A stretch of 64,000 bases of DNA from NCBI RefSeq assembly GCF_003194585.1, contig NZ_QHKZ01000011.1, positions 1 to 64,000 on the forward strand. The letters are read 5' to 3'. Origin of the DNA: Nocardioides daejeonensis. Lineage in GTDB: Bacteria; Actinomycetota; Actinomycetes; Propionibacteriales; Nocardioidaceae. The translations under genes were made by a program, and so were the position numbers. This document shows positions 1 to 7,717 of this stretch, in pieces (the stretch's first letter is position 1; each line of letters opens with the position of its first letter). The notes beneath the pieces were generated by a model that saw only the letters and a program-made list of their open reading frames with translations, was not told the DNA's origin and did not search any database.

Positions 1-1
1 T

Positions 2-1258
2 GTCGACCCCTGGAACCAAGGAGGCGACCAGCAGCCGCCGCAGCCGGAGGACGGTCCGGGTGGCCCCAACAGTTCCGGCGAGGACCCCGACTGGCCCAGA
101 GACACCGACTGGCCCAGAGACACCGACGAGCCTGCGGAACCGACCCACAACGACTCCCACAACCCTGACGACCCCGACAAGCACCGCCTCGGAGAGCTCA
201 CCGAGCTCACCGACCTGGATGAGGTCAGCTACACCGACGCCCCGAGCAGCAAGGATGAGCGACAGGAGCCGGAGACACGACAGGGGCCGGACGAGCCGGA
301 TATCGGCCGGGAGCCCGGTGTCGGTGTCGGGGCGTGGGGTGGGATGTCGCGGGCGGTGGCGTTCCCCGCTGATCTGCTCGACCGGCTGCAGGGCGTGGAT
401 TGGTCGGTGCTGGCGCCGCAACGGACGTTGTATGTGCACCTGCACGAAGCGGCCCTGCACGGCACCCCCGGCGTGGCTCGGGTCGAAGGACTGTGCCCCC
501 AAACCCTGACCCAGTTGCAGGGGCTACTGGTGGGGGCGAAGGTGAGCATCAAGCCGGTCATCGACCTCCACCAACGCATCCGTGCCACGGCCTATGAGCA
601 CCCGGAGGCGTTGAAGGAGCGGGTCTACCTGATCACCGGCGGTGACTACTGGCCCTGGGCCACCTCCACCAGCCGCCACGTCGACTACGACCACATCACC
701 CCCTGGCCCAGCGACCCCCGACCACGCGACCCCCGACCACCCGACAACGACACCGGCCCGCCGGAAGATCCCGACGACACCGGGCCACCCGACGACGACG
801 GTGGTGGTGGCACGCGACCCCGGCCGCCTGGGTCACCGGGGTCAGGGGCCAGTCCCAGCACCGACTCACCGCGTCTCGACACACCCCCTCGTCCCTCGGC
901 GGCACTCGAGGGCCCAGGCGAGCCCGCAGCCGGGGACCGGCAAGCCGCCCCCGTCGCTGGTGGCCGAGACAACGCGACCGGCAGCCGCCCGGCCGGGTGG
1001 ACCGGCACCGACAACTCCGGACCACTCGGACGCCGACACCACCGCCACAAGACCTTCTCCGGCATCCGAGTCCGACAAGCAGGCGCCGGACGCTACATCC
1101 TCACCACCCGGCACCAGCGCAGCTACCTGGTCGACCACCACGGCACCCGACCCATCCCCTACCCCCACGCCGAAGCAATCCGCGACGCACCCCCAGGCGT
1201 CGACCTCTACCCCAGCCCCCTCGCCATCGACGCCAGTCACTGGGACACGGGCGCTTGA
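2..1258 (+). CDS. HNH endonuclease-like DUF222/13E12-type protein, C-terminal part
   Basis: The reading frame is open from base 2, so the gene begins upstream of the window and only its C-terminal about 418 codons are present. Two halves of an HNH nuclease motif are visible: HVDYDHITPW at about 686-715 and GRRHHRHKTF at about 1028-1057, followed by the RVRQ...YLVDHHGT tail typical of actinobacterial DUF222/13E12-repeat proteins. In this family the halves are normally separated by roughly 15-20 residues; here about 98 residues of Pro/Asp/Gly/Thr-rich sequence lie between them (707-1000). Upstream of the HNH region there is another acidic, Pro-rich stretch with a short tandem repeat, DWPRDT twice, at about 90-128. 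Such proteins occur in many copies in actinobacterial genomes and their biological role is poorly known. The family is fairly certain; activity is not. Confidence 0.75.
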   Translation, partial: VDPWNQGGDQQPPQPEDGPGGPNSSGEDPDWPRDTDWPRDTDEPAEPTHNDSHNPDDPDKHRLGELTELTDLDEVSYTDAPSSKDERQEPETRQGPDEPDIGREPGVGVGAWGGMSRAVAFPADLLDRLQGVDWSVLAPQRTLYVHLHEAALHGTPGVARVEGLCPQTLTQLQGLLVGAKVSIKPVIDLHQRIRATAYEHPEALKERVYLITGGDYWPWATSTSRHVDYDHITPWPSDPRPRDPRPPDNDTGPPEDPDDTGPPDDDGGGGTRPRPPGSPGSGASPSTDSPRLDTPPRPSAALEGPGEPAAGDRQAAPVAGGRDNATGSRPAGWTGTDNSGPLGRRHHRHKTFSGIRVRQAGAGRYILTTRHQRSYLVDHHGTRPIPYPHAEAIRDAPPGVDLYPSPLAIDASHWDTGA

Positions 1259-1316
1259 AGGTTCACGACCTGAACGTGTGGACCTCTCCACCCACGACGA
1301 AAAGGCGAGCTGTTCG

Positions 1317-2489
1317 CTAGTCGACCTCTGTTGCGACCGGGAGCTCGTCGATCTCGTTCTTGGCGTACCAGCTCTCGAACTGGTCGTGCTCGATGGCGTC
1401 GATCATCGTCCGAGCCTGCGCCAGCTTGACCTTCACGATGCTGGCGCCGTCGATGGTGGCCGAGCCGGAGTTGGGGATGGTGACGAAGCGGATCGCATTG
1501 CTGCGCAGGTGCCGGGCATCGAGCGCCAGGCTGCGGAGCTTGCTGTTGGTCATCGAGTCATCGACGGCGACGAGCTCTGAGAGCTGGCCGGCCAGTCGGG
1601 TGATCCGGACCGGGTTGAACACGGTGCCGCGGTCGACGACCCGGTCGAGGAGGGCGCGGAGGAAGTTCTGCTGCCGATGGATGCGGTCGAAGTCGCCCCG
1701 GGGCAGGTCATAGCGCTGGCGGGCGTAGAAGAGCGCGTCGACGCCGTTGAGCCGGTGGTAGCCGGCAGACCAGGTGCGTCCTCTGGTGTCGGCCTTGGAC
1801 TCTTCGGGGAAGTAGACGTCGACGCCGCCGACGGTGTCGGTCACGTCCACGAAGCCTCCGAAGTCGACGACCACCACATGGTCGATGAAGACGTCGAAGT
1901 TCTGCTCCACCGTCTCGACTGCGAGGCTCGGTCCGCCCCAGGAGAAGGCGGCGTTGATCTTCGAGCGCCCGTTGCCCGGGATGTCGACATAGCTGTCTCG
2001 GGGGATCGAGACGACCTGGGCCTGGCGCCTGCCCGCCTCCAGGTGCACGAGCATCATGGTGTCGCTACGGAAGGCACCCTTCTGCCAGGTGCCGCTCTCG
2101 AGCATCTTGTAGACGTCGGGGCCGACATCGCGCTGATAGTCCAGGTCGTCGACGCCGAGAACGAGGATGTTCAGCTGGTCGCCTGGGACCCGCGCCGGCC
2201 GGTTGTCGGCGTCGAGCGGGAACCGGGTCACGCCTCCAAGCTGCGAGTTGAGGTACCAGAGCCACGCTAGGAGGGCGAGGACGACGACGATCACGGCGCC
2301 GACGAGGATGCTGAGAGCCTTGTGCTCGGCCACCCAATCCTTCGTCTTCTCCCAGCGTGTCCGTCGCCGACGACGTCGGCGGACGCGGACCGGAATCCCT
2401 TCAGCCAAGCGCGGTGCCTCCTCGAGAACTGGCTCCGAAGCGTTGCGAGCCACAGGGTCGGCCCCTGGGGTCGTGCGGTCTTCGGCCAC
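1317..2489 (-). CDS. LytR-CpsA-Psr (LCP) family cell-wall glycopolymer ligase
   Basis: A 390-residue membrane-anchored protein. It has a basic cytoplasmic N-terminus with an Arg run near residues 35-45, one transmembrane segment at about 58-80, then an extracellular LCP domain. LCP landmarks are present: NILVLGVDD (107-115), RSDTMML (141-147), SIPRDS (161-166), YARQR (255-259) and DFDRIHRQQ (266-274). LCP enzymes move polyprenyl-phosphate-linked glycopolymers (teichoic acid-like polymers, or arabinogalactan in mycolate-containing relatives) onto peptidoglycan; the substrate cannot be read from sequence. The start is GTG. The gene follows galE on the same strand after about 120 bases, which fits a shared role in envelope polysaccharide. 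Confidence 0.9.
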   Translation of the reverse strand: MAEDRTTPGADPVARNASEPVLEEAPRLAEGIPVRVRRRRRRRTRWEKTKDWVAEHKALSILVGAVIVVVLALLAWLWYLNSQLGGVTRFPLDADNRPARVPGDQLNILVLGVDDLDYQRDVGPDVYKMLESGTWQKGAFRSDTMMLVHLEAGRRQAQVVSIPRDSYVDIPGNGRSKINAAFSWGGPSLAVETVEQNFDVFIDHVVVVDFGGFVDVTDTVGGVDVYFPEESKADTRGRTWSAGYHRLNGVDALFYARQRYDLPRGDFDRIHRQQNFLRALLDRVVDRGTVFNPVRITRLAGQLSELVAVDDSMTNSKLRSLALDARHLRSNAIRFVTIPNSGSATIDGASIVKVKLAQARTMIDAIEHDQFESWYAKNEIDELPVATEVD

Positions 2490-2613
2490 GGCTACCTAAC
2501 TTCCACCCTCCCCCTCCCCGCACCGGAGTGTAGAGAGGAACGCGGGATCTGCACAGGGTGAGTGCCGCGGGCATGGACGGAAGCGGCCTCTCGGAGGAGC
2601 CGCTCTGTCGGCG

Positions 2614-3591
2614 TCAGGCAGGGTAGGCGTCCCCAGCGGCCTGCCGTGCCGACCAGGCGCTGGCGACCATCTCCTGCAGTGAATGGCGCATCTTCCAGTC
2701 GAGATCGCGGGCGGCGAGGTCGCCGTCGGCGACGATACGCGCCGGATCGCCGGCCCGACGGGGATGGATCTCGGGGGTGAAGTCGATCCCGGTGACCTCA
2801 CGGATCGTGTCCATGATCTGCCGCACCGAGCTGCCCGACCCGGAGCCGAGGTTGTAGACCCGCTCGACGGGCTCGCCGGCGTCGAGTCGTCGTGCCGCCG
2901 CGACGTGTGAGACGGCGAGGTCGGAGACGTGCACGTAGTCGCGCACGCAGGTGCCGTCGGGGGTGGGGTAGTCGTCGCCGTTGATCCGTGGCGTGGCGCC
3001 GCGGTAGAGCATGTCGAAGACCAACGGGAACAGGTTGTGCGGGCTGGTGTCGAAGAGCGCTTCCTCGCCGCTGCCCACCACGTTGAAGTAGCGCAGGCTC
3101 GTGTGGGCCAGGCCGTGGGCGGTGCCCTCGTCCCGCAGCAGCCATTCGCCGATCAACTTCGTCTCGCCGTACGGCGACTCGGGGTTGGTCGGGGTCTGCT
3201 CGGTGACCTGGTCGCCGCTGGGGGTGCCGTAGGTGGCCGCGCTGGAGGAGAAGACGAACTTGTCGACGCCGGCCTCGCGCATGGCGCGCAGCAGCACCAG
3301 CATGGTGGTCACGTTCTGCTCGTAGGTGTGCAGTGGACGTTGCACCGACACGCCGGCGTACTTGAATCCGGCAATGTGGATCACGCCGTGCACGGAGTGA
3401 TCGCGCAGGGTGCGGGCGACGAGATCGGCGTCGAGGAGCGAGCCCTCGACGAACGGCACCTCGTCGGGCACGAAGTCTGCGAATCCCGTGGAGAGGTCGT
3501 CGAGGACGACGGTGTCCATGCCTGCCGCGCGCAGGGCCCGGACCACATGCGAGCCGATGTAACCAGCGCCTCCGGTGACCAACCAGCTCAC
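2614..3591 (-). CDS. galE: UDP-glucose 4-epimerase
   Basis: A 325-residue extended short-chain dehydrogenase. The NAD-binding motif TGGAGYIGSH is at residues 6-15; the catalytic set is Ser116/117 in FSSSAATYG, Tyr141 and Lys145 in SPYGETK. Length and C-terminal features (YNLGSGSGSSV, HPRRAGDPA) match bacterial GalE, which interconverts UDP-glucose and UDP-galactose for envelope glycans and galactose use. The start is GTG. It is divergent from the amidase at 3716 and upstream of the LCP gene on the same strand. Confidence 0.92.
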   Translation of the reverse strand: MSWLVTGGAGYIGSHVVRALRAAGMDTVVLDDLSTGFADFVPDEVPFVEGSLLDADLVARTLRDHSVHGVIHIAGFKYAGVSVQRPLHTYEQNVTTMLVLLRAMREAGVDKFVFSSSAATYGTPSGDQVTEQTPTNPESPYGETKLIGEWLLRDEGTAHGLAHTSLRYFNVVGSGEEALFDTSPHNLFPLVFDMLYRGATPRINGDDYPTPDGTCVRDYVHVSDLAVSHVAAARRLDAGEPVERVYNLGSGSGSSVRQIMDTIREVTGIDFTPEIHPRRAGDPARIVADGDLAARDLDWKMRHSLQEMVASAWSARQAAGDAYPA

Positions 3592-3715
3592 GTGGGGTTT
3601 CCTCTCCGTCCGACGATCTCCGGGGGTCGAGGGTAGTCGACTCTCGGCGTGCGACCGCCCCTAGGCTGAACGCCGTCGGTGGAATCGCCGGCCGGAGGGC
3701 GAGGGGGCACAGCAG

Positions 3716-4483
3716 GTGCGTTGGGTCGTTGCCGTCATCACGGCGGTGCTGGCGGCGGGCTGCGCGAGCCCGGTGCGCAGCGGCCTCGCCCCGGAGCCGG
3801 AGCATCCCAGCAGCAGCCCGGCCTCGACCTCCACCCCCGCCGAACGGTTGCCCCTGGCCGGCCACACCATCGTGATCGACCCCGGGCACCAGCTGGGCAA
3901 CGGAGCGCATGCGAGCGAGATCAACCGTCCCGTCGACGCCGGCGGCTTCGCCAAGGCGTGCAACACGACCGGTACGGCGACCAATGCCGGCTATCCGGAG
4001 GCGACCTTCACCTGGGAGATCGCGCGCTTGTTGCGCCGCGAGCTGCGGCGTCGGGGCGCGACGGCGCGGATGACGCGCTCCACCAACTCGAGCGAGGACT
4101 GGGGCCCCTGCATCGACGAGCGCGGCCGGGCCGCCCGCCACGGTGACCTGCTGCTCTCCCTGCACGCCGACGGTTCCCTCGCAGCGGACGCGCGTGGGTT
4201 CCACGTGATCTCGCGGCCGGACGATCCCCGCTCGGCACAGTTGGCGCGGGACGTCCGAGCGGGCCTGCTCGCGGTAGGACTGGAGAGCTCGACCTACACG
4301 GGGGACGACGGGTTGGTGACCCGCAGCGATCTCGGCACCCTCAACCTCTCGCCGCGGCCGGCGATCATGGTGGAGCTGGGCAACATGCGTGACGACGGCG
4401 ACGCGAGGCTGATGAGCTCACCCGAGGGACGCAGGAAGTACGCCGCCGGCCTGCTCCGCGGAGTCCGCCGCTACCTGCGCTGA
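3716..4483 (+). CDS. N-acetylmuramoyl-L-alanine amidase (Amidase_3), lipoprotein
   Basis: A 255-residue exported amidase that would cut the lactyl-peptide bond of peptidoglycan. The start is GTG at 3716, giving a short signal peptide ending in the lipobox LAAGC (Cys16), so a lipid anchor is likely. The Amidase_3 zinc ligands are visible as His58 (IDPGH), Glu95 (GYPEATF) and His150 (SLHADG), with the catalytic Glu220 in MVELGNMRD. A Ser/Pro-rich linker separates the lipobox from the domain. No extra binding domain is present. Together with galE and the LCP gene it makes a small cell-envelope group. Confidence 0.92.
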   Translation: MRWVVAVITAVLAAGCASPVRSGLAPEPEHPSSSPASTSTPAERLPLAGHTIVIDPGHQLGNGAHASEINRPVDAGGFAKACNTTGTATNAGYPEATFTWEIARLLRRELRRRGATARMTRSTNSSEDWGPCIDERGRAARHGDLLLSLHADGSLAADARGFHVISRPDDPRSAQLARDVRAGLLAVGLESSTYTGDDGLVTRSDLGTLNLSPRPAIMVELGNMRDDGDARLMSSPEGRRKYAAGLLRGVRRYLR

Positions 4484-4711
4484 CGACGCGTCGGCTGTGA
4501 AACGCGCTGGTGTCGTGCCCCTCTCCTACTGTCGGTGCATGGCTGAGCGCAGGCACGGTAGCCCGACCGCAGAGCATCGAGCTGCGGGGCGCGAAGATCG
4601 ACGTGGCCCAAGCGGTCACGCTCGCCGAAGCGCTGGGCCTTCTTGTCGAACCCTGACGCTGACCGCTGCGGAGCCCTACCCGCCGGGGCGACCAGTCGCT
4701 ACTCTCCCGGC

Positions 4712-5623
4712 ATGACACTCGACACGGGCATCGCCGGGCTGCTGACGTTCATGGCCGACGCCGGCCAGCCACCCCTCCATGAGGGCACGCCGGAGACCGC
4801 ACGCCTGGGTTTCAACACCTTGGCCGCGCTCAGCGTCGTCGACGGTGGGCCCATCCCGTGCCAGGTCGAGGAGACGACGGTCGCCGGGCGGCCGGCCCGG
4901 GTCTACCGGCCGGATGGTGCGGGCCCGCGCCCCACGGTGCTCTTCCTGCATGGTGGGGGATGGGTGATCGGTGACCTCGACAGTCACGACCAGCCCTGTC
5001 GCCGACTCGCGACGGACACGGGGGCCGTGGTGGTCGCGCTCGACTACCGGCTCGCCCCCGAGCATGTCTTCCCCGCGGCGACCGAGGACGCGCTGGCGGC
5101 CGCCCGGGAGGTTGCCGCCGACCTCGACTCCTACGGAGGCGACTCCCGCTTCGGCGTCGCCGGTGACAGCGCGGGCGGCAACCTGTCGGCGTACGTCGCC
5201 CAGCAGGTGCCCGAGGTGATGGCGCAGCTGCTGATCTACCCGTCGGTGGACAAGGCCGGTGACTACGCCTCGCGGATCGAGAACGGCAAGGGCTACATGC
5301 TCGAGCTCGAGACGATGCTCTGGTTCCTCGGCCACTACGTCTCCGGCCAGGTCGAGCCGACCGACCCGCGCCTCTCGCCGATGCACGGTGTGCGTGCTGG
5401 CCTGCCCCCGGCGGTCGTGGTGACCGCAGGCTTCGACCCGCTGCGCGACGAGGGCGTTGCCTACGCCGACGCGTTGGAGTCCGCCGGCGTGCGGGTTGAG
5501 CGCTCTCACCACGACTCCCTGATCCACGGCTTCCTCGACATGGGCAAGTTCAGTCCCGCGGCGGATGCCGCGGTCGCCGACATGAACGCCCGCTTCGCGG
5601 ACCTGCTGGGTTCCACGCCGTGA
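4712..5623 (+). CDS. Alpha/beta hydrolase of the HSL (hormone-sensitive lipase) family
   Basis: A 303-residue esterase/lipase-type hydrolase. The oxyanion-hole motif HGGGW is at residues 80-84, the nucleophile Ser153 in GDSAGG, the Asp at about 242 in GFDPLRDEG and the His at about 272 in IHGF. The frame is open further upstream, but ATG 4712 gives the expected family length and N-terminus. Substrate unknown; such enzymes hydrolyse short acyl esters. Its stop overlaps the GTG of the following secreted protein, so the two are probably co-transcribed. Confidence 0.9.
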   Translation: MTLDTGIAGLLTFMADAGQPPLHEGTPETARLGFNTLAALSVVDGGPIPCQVEETTVAGRPARVYRPDGAGPRPTVLFLHGGGWVIGDLDSHDQPCRRLATDTGAVVVALDYRLAPEHVFPAATEDALAAAREVAADLDSYGGDSRFGVAGDSAGGNLSAYVAQQVPEVMAQLLIYPSVDKAGDYASRIENGKGYMLELETMLWFLGHYVSGQVEPTDPRLSPMHGVRAGLPPAVVVTAGFDPLRDEGVAYADALESAGVRVERSHHDSLIHGFLDMGKFSPAADAAVADMNARFADLLGSTP

Positions 5624-6225
5624 GGAACCGGCTGCTGCTCGCTGCTGCTCTCACGGTGGCCTCGGTCCTCGCGCCCGCGGGGGCGGCGAACAGCATGGTC
5701 GTGAAGTCGGACCTGCTCTCACACGCGAGGGTCGCGAAGCTCTACCCTCACCTGGTCGACGGCTCGCGCTACACGAACCGCTCGCCGGGACTCTTCCTTG
5801 TCGGTGCCGACTGCGCCACCGACAAGCTCCATCGGGCCAAGGGGTGGTACGCCGGCTACGACCCGAAGCGTCCGATGGCCGTCACCGCGGCCAAGCCCTA
5901 CGTCTACCTGCACGTCTGGGACTTCGCCACGGTCAAGCGTGCCAAGAAGGCGGTGGCCGCTGCGCGAGACCTGCCGCAGCGCTGTCCGCTGGTCGATGCC
6001 CCGTCGGGGGCGACCGAGGTGACGGCGTACGACGTGCCTGCCGTGGGGCAGGAGGGCACCGGCTACCGGATGCACACGCCCAGCGAGAAGGGGTGGGCGA
6101 CGATCGGGCTGGCCAGGTCCGGCGCGCGAGTCGTCCACGTGGGTGTGGTGAGCTCCCGGAACGGGTTCGGAGCGGACCGGCCGATCCGCAAGCTCATCAA
6201 GGCGGCCGCCGCCCGCGCGTTGTGA
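5620..6225 (+). CDS. Secreted protein, first of three tandem paralogues
   Basis: A 201-residue protein with a clear Sec signal peptide (hydrophobic LLLAAALTVASVLAPAGA, then a cleavage-like AANS). The GTG start overlaps the stop of the esterase gene. The mature part shares its plan with the products of 6325 and 7032: an N-terminal K-D-L/V segment, a few Cys, a central helix rich in Ala/Lys with a Cys near its end (RDLPQRCPLV), a valine-rich segment before the end and a basic tail. The plan resembles the extracellular sensor domain of PknH/LppH-like proteins, but this is a weak inference. No catalytic motif seen. Confidence 0.75.
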   Translation: MRNRLLLAAALTVASVLAPAGAANSMVVKSDLLSHARVAKLYPHLVDGSRYTNRSPGLFLVGADCATDKLHRAKGWYAGYDPKRPMAVTAAKPYVYLHVWDFATVKRAKKAVAAARDLPQRCPLVDAPSGATEVTAYDVPAVGQEGTGYRMHTPSEKGWATIGLARSGARVVHVGVVSSRNGFGADRPIRKLIKAAAARAL

Positions 6226-6324
6226 TCTTCGTCCGCTGTCGGCGTTGATGCGTGGCGGCACAGGGTTGGGCAGACCGGGACGCGGGTAGGGAGCCTCCGA
6301 CCGACGACTCCGGGAGGACCTCTC

Positions 6325-6921
6325 ATGAAGCGGACCCGCCTCGCTGCCGCAGCCGGCATCGCTGCACTCCTGCTCACCGCGCTGCCCAGTGCCCAGGCGG
6401 CTCCCGTCGCCAAGAAGGACCTGCCCGGCAAGCGTGACTTCGCCAAGGTCGTCCCGGCGCTCTCCGGTGCCACCTTCACGACGACGTCCGACGCCGGTTT
6501 CGTGTATCCCTCCTCAACCGACTGCGGGTACGACGAGAGCGCGTACGGCACCAGCGGACTGCTCCGAGTCGGCGAGGCCGCCTACCCGGGCCCGCTCGGT
6601 GGCGTGCAGGTCGTGAAGTTCGCCAAGAAGTCGGAGGCGAAGGCGGTCCTCGCCGAGGTGAAGCGCTACGTCAAGCGGTGCCGCGCGTACGACGACACGG
6701 TGATCACCACGCGGATGCGGCCGCTGAAGGTTCCCAAGGTCGGCGACCAGCGGGTCGGCTACAGCACGGTCGATCGCTCGCAGATGGGGACCCGGTACTT
6801 CCGGTGGGCGGTGCTGCGGCAGGGCAAGCGGACGGCCCTCGTGGTGGTGACCCGCGGGTCGAAGGTCTCGGCTCCGAAGTTCCGCAAGCTGGTGAAGGTC
6901 GTCGCCAAGAAGATGAAGTGA
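6325..6921 (+). CDS. Secreted protein, second of three tandem paralogues
   Basis: A 198-residue protein starting at ATG 6325 after a ribosome-binding-like GGGAGGA. The Sec signal peptide ends near LPSAQA/AP. The mature protein begins KKDLPGKRDF and contains AKAVLAEVKRYVKRCRAY, VGDQRVGYSTV and RQGKRTALVVVTRGSKVSAPK, each with a matching segment in the next paralogue. It ends in a Lys-rich stretch (KKMK). The mature protein looks strongly basic. Function unknown; secretion is well supported. Confidence 0.78.
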   Translation: MKRTRLAAAAGIAALLLTALPSAQAAPVAKKDLPGKRDFAKVVPALSGATFTTTSDAGFVYPSSTDCGYDESAYGTSGLLRVGEAAYPGPLGGVQVVKFAKKSEAKAVLAEVKRYVKRCRAYDDTVITTRMRPLKVPKVGDQRVGYSTVDRSQMGTRYFRWAVLRQGKRTALVVVTRGSKVSAPKFRKLVKVVAKKMK

Positions 6922-7031
6922 GCCGGGGCCCGTGGGGTCAGGTGGATCACCAAACCGAGATGGTTGGGATCGGCTCGACCTGGGTATGCCGGTCTCGACC
7001 TGAACCACGATTCCCCGGAGGGAACCCCCGC

Positions 7032-7649
7032 ATGAACCACACCCGCCTCTCCGCTGCTGCCGCCGGTCTGCTCGTCGTCGGCCTGACCTTCGGTGCCACC
7101 CCGGCTGCCCAGGCGAAGGTGACCGCCAAGGACGTGCCCAGCAAGGCAGACATCACCAAGGCGTTCTCGGCACTCAAGTCCGGCCAGTTCGCCTCGGGCA
7201 AGGGCAAGGCCGTGAACGTTCCCGGCAAGACCTGCGGCACCTACACCGCCCAGAAGGTGAAGTCGGCAGCGAGCATCTCCGGGGCGGCCGACGCCGGCAT
7301 CTCCGCCACCGCGAGTGTCGCCGAGTTCAAGTCCGTAGCCCAGGCGAAGTCGCACCTGTCGAAGTACAAGAAGTTCGTGAAGAAGTGCAAGAGCTTCACC
7401 GAGCCCACGACCAGCGCCAAGGTCACCCTGAAGAAGGTGTCCTCGCCCAAGGTCGGCCAGGACCGCATCGCCGTCCAGCAGGTGACGGTCGTGCTCGCCG
7501 GCACCCCGTACGAGCAGAAGGGCTACGCCCACTCGGTCACCATTCGCCAGGGCAAGCGGATCGCCGTGGTGCTGGTCAGCGACAAGAGCAAGGTCTCGAG
7601 CAAGAAGATCAACAAGCTCGCGAAGGTCGCCGCCAAGAAGGCGAAGTGA
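7032..7649 (+). CDS. Secreted protein, third of three tandem paralogues
   Basis: A 205-residue protein. The frame is open upstream, but ATG 7032, preceded by a GGAGGGAA ribosome-binding site, begins a typical signal peptide (NHTRLSAAAAGLLVV...AQA). The mature part begins AKDVPSKADITKAF and is very rich in Lys and Ala. It shares with its upstream paralogue the series AKSHLSKYKKFVKKCKSF, KVGQDRIAVQQ and RQGKRIAVVLVSDKSKVSS, then a KKAK tail. Its identity to the second copy looks higher than to the first. A strong hairpin follows about 27 bases after the stop. Function unknown. Confidence 0.78.
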   Translation: MNHTRLSAAAAGLLVVGLTFGATPAAQAKVTAKDVPSKADITKAFSALKSGQFASGKGKAVNVPGKTCGTYTAQKVKSAASISGAADAGISATASVAEFKSVAQAKSHLSKYKKFVKKCKSFTEPTTSAKVTLKKVSSPKVGQDRIAVQQVTVVLAGTPYEQKGYAHSVTIRQGKRIAVVLVSDKSKVSSKKINKLAKVAAKKAK

Positions 7650-7675
7650 CGGGCCCTACGGTCTGACCTGCATGC

Positions 7676-7710
7676 GAACGGGCTCCGAAGCGTTGCTTCG
7701 GGGCCCGTTC
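7676..7710. terminator. Hairpin terminator between convergent genes
   Basis: GAACGGGCtCCGAAGC, a three-base loop GTT, then GCTTCGGgGCCCGTTC: a 16-bp stem with only a T-G mismatch. It lies between the ends of the third secreted paralogue and the leftward CoA ligase, so it probably stops transcription from both sides. Confidence 0.8.
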
Positions 7711-7717
7711 CCGTCGC

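Noticed and set aside
4510..4656. A 48-codon frame (GTG start) ending in IDVAQAVTLAEALGLLVEP
   Set aside because: Its C-terminal half looks protein-like, but there is no ribosome-binding site and no recognised family; too weak to call a gene. It lies in the 228-base gap before the esterase gene.
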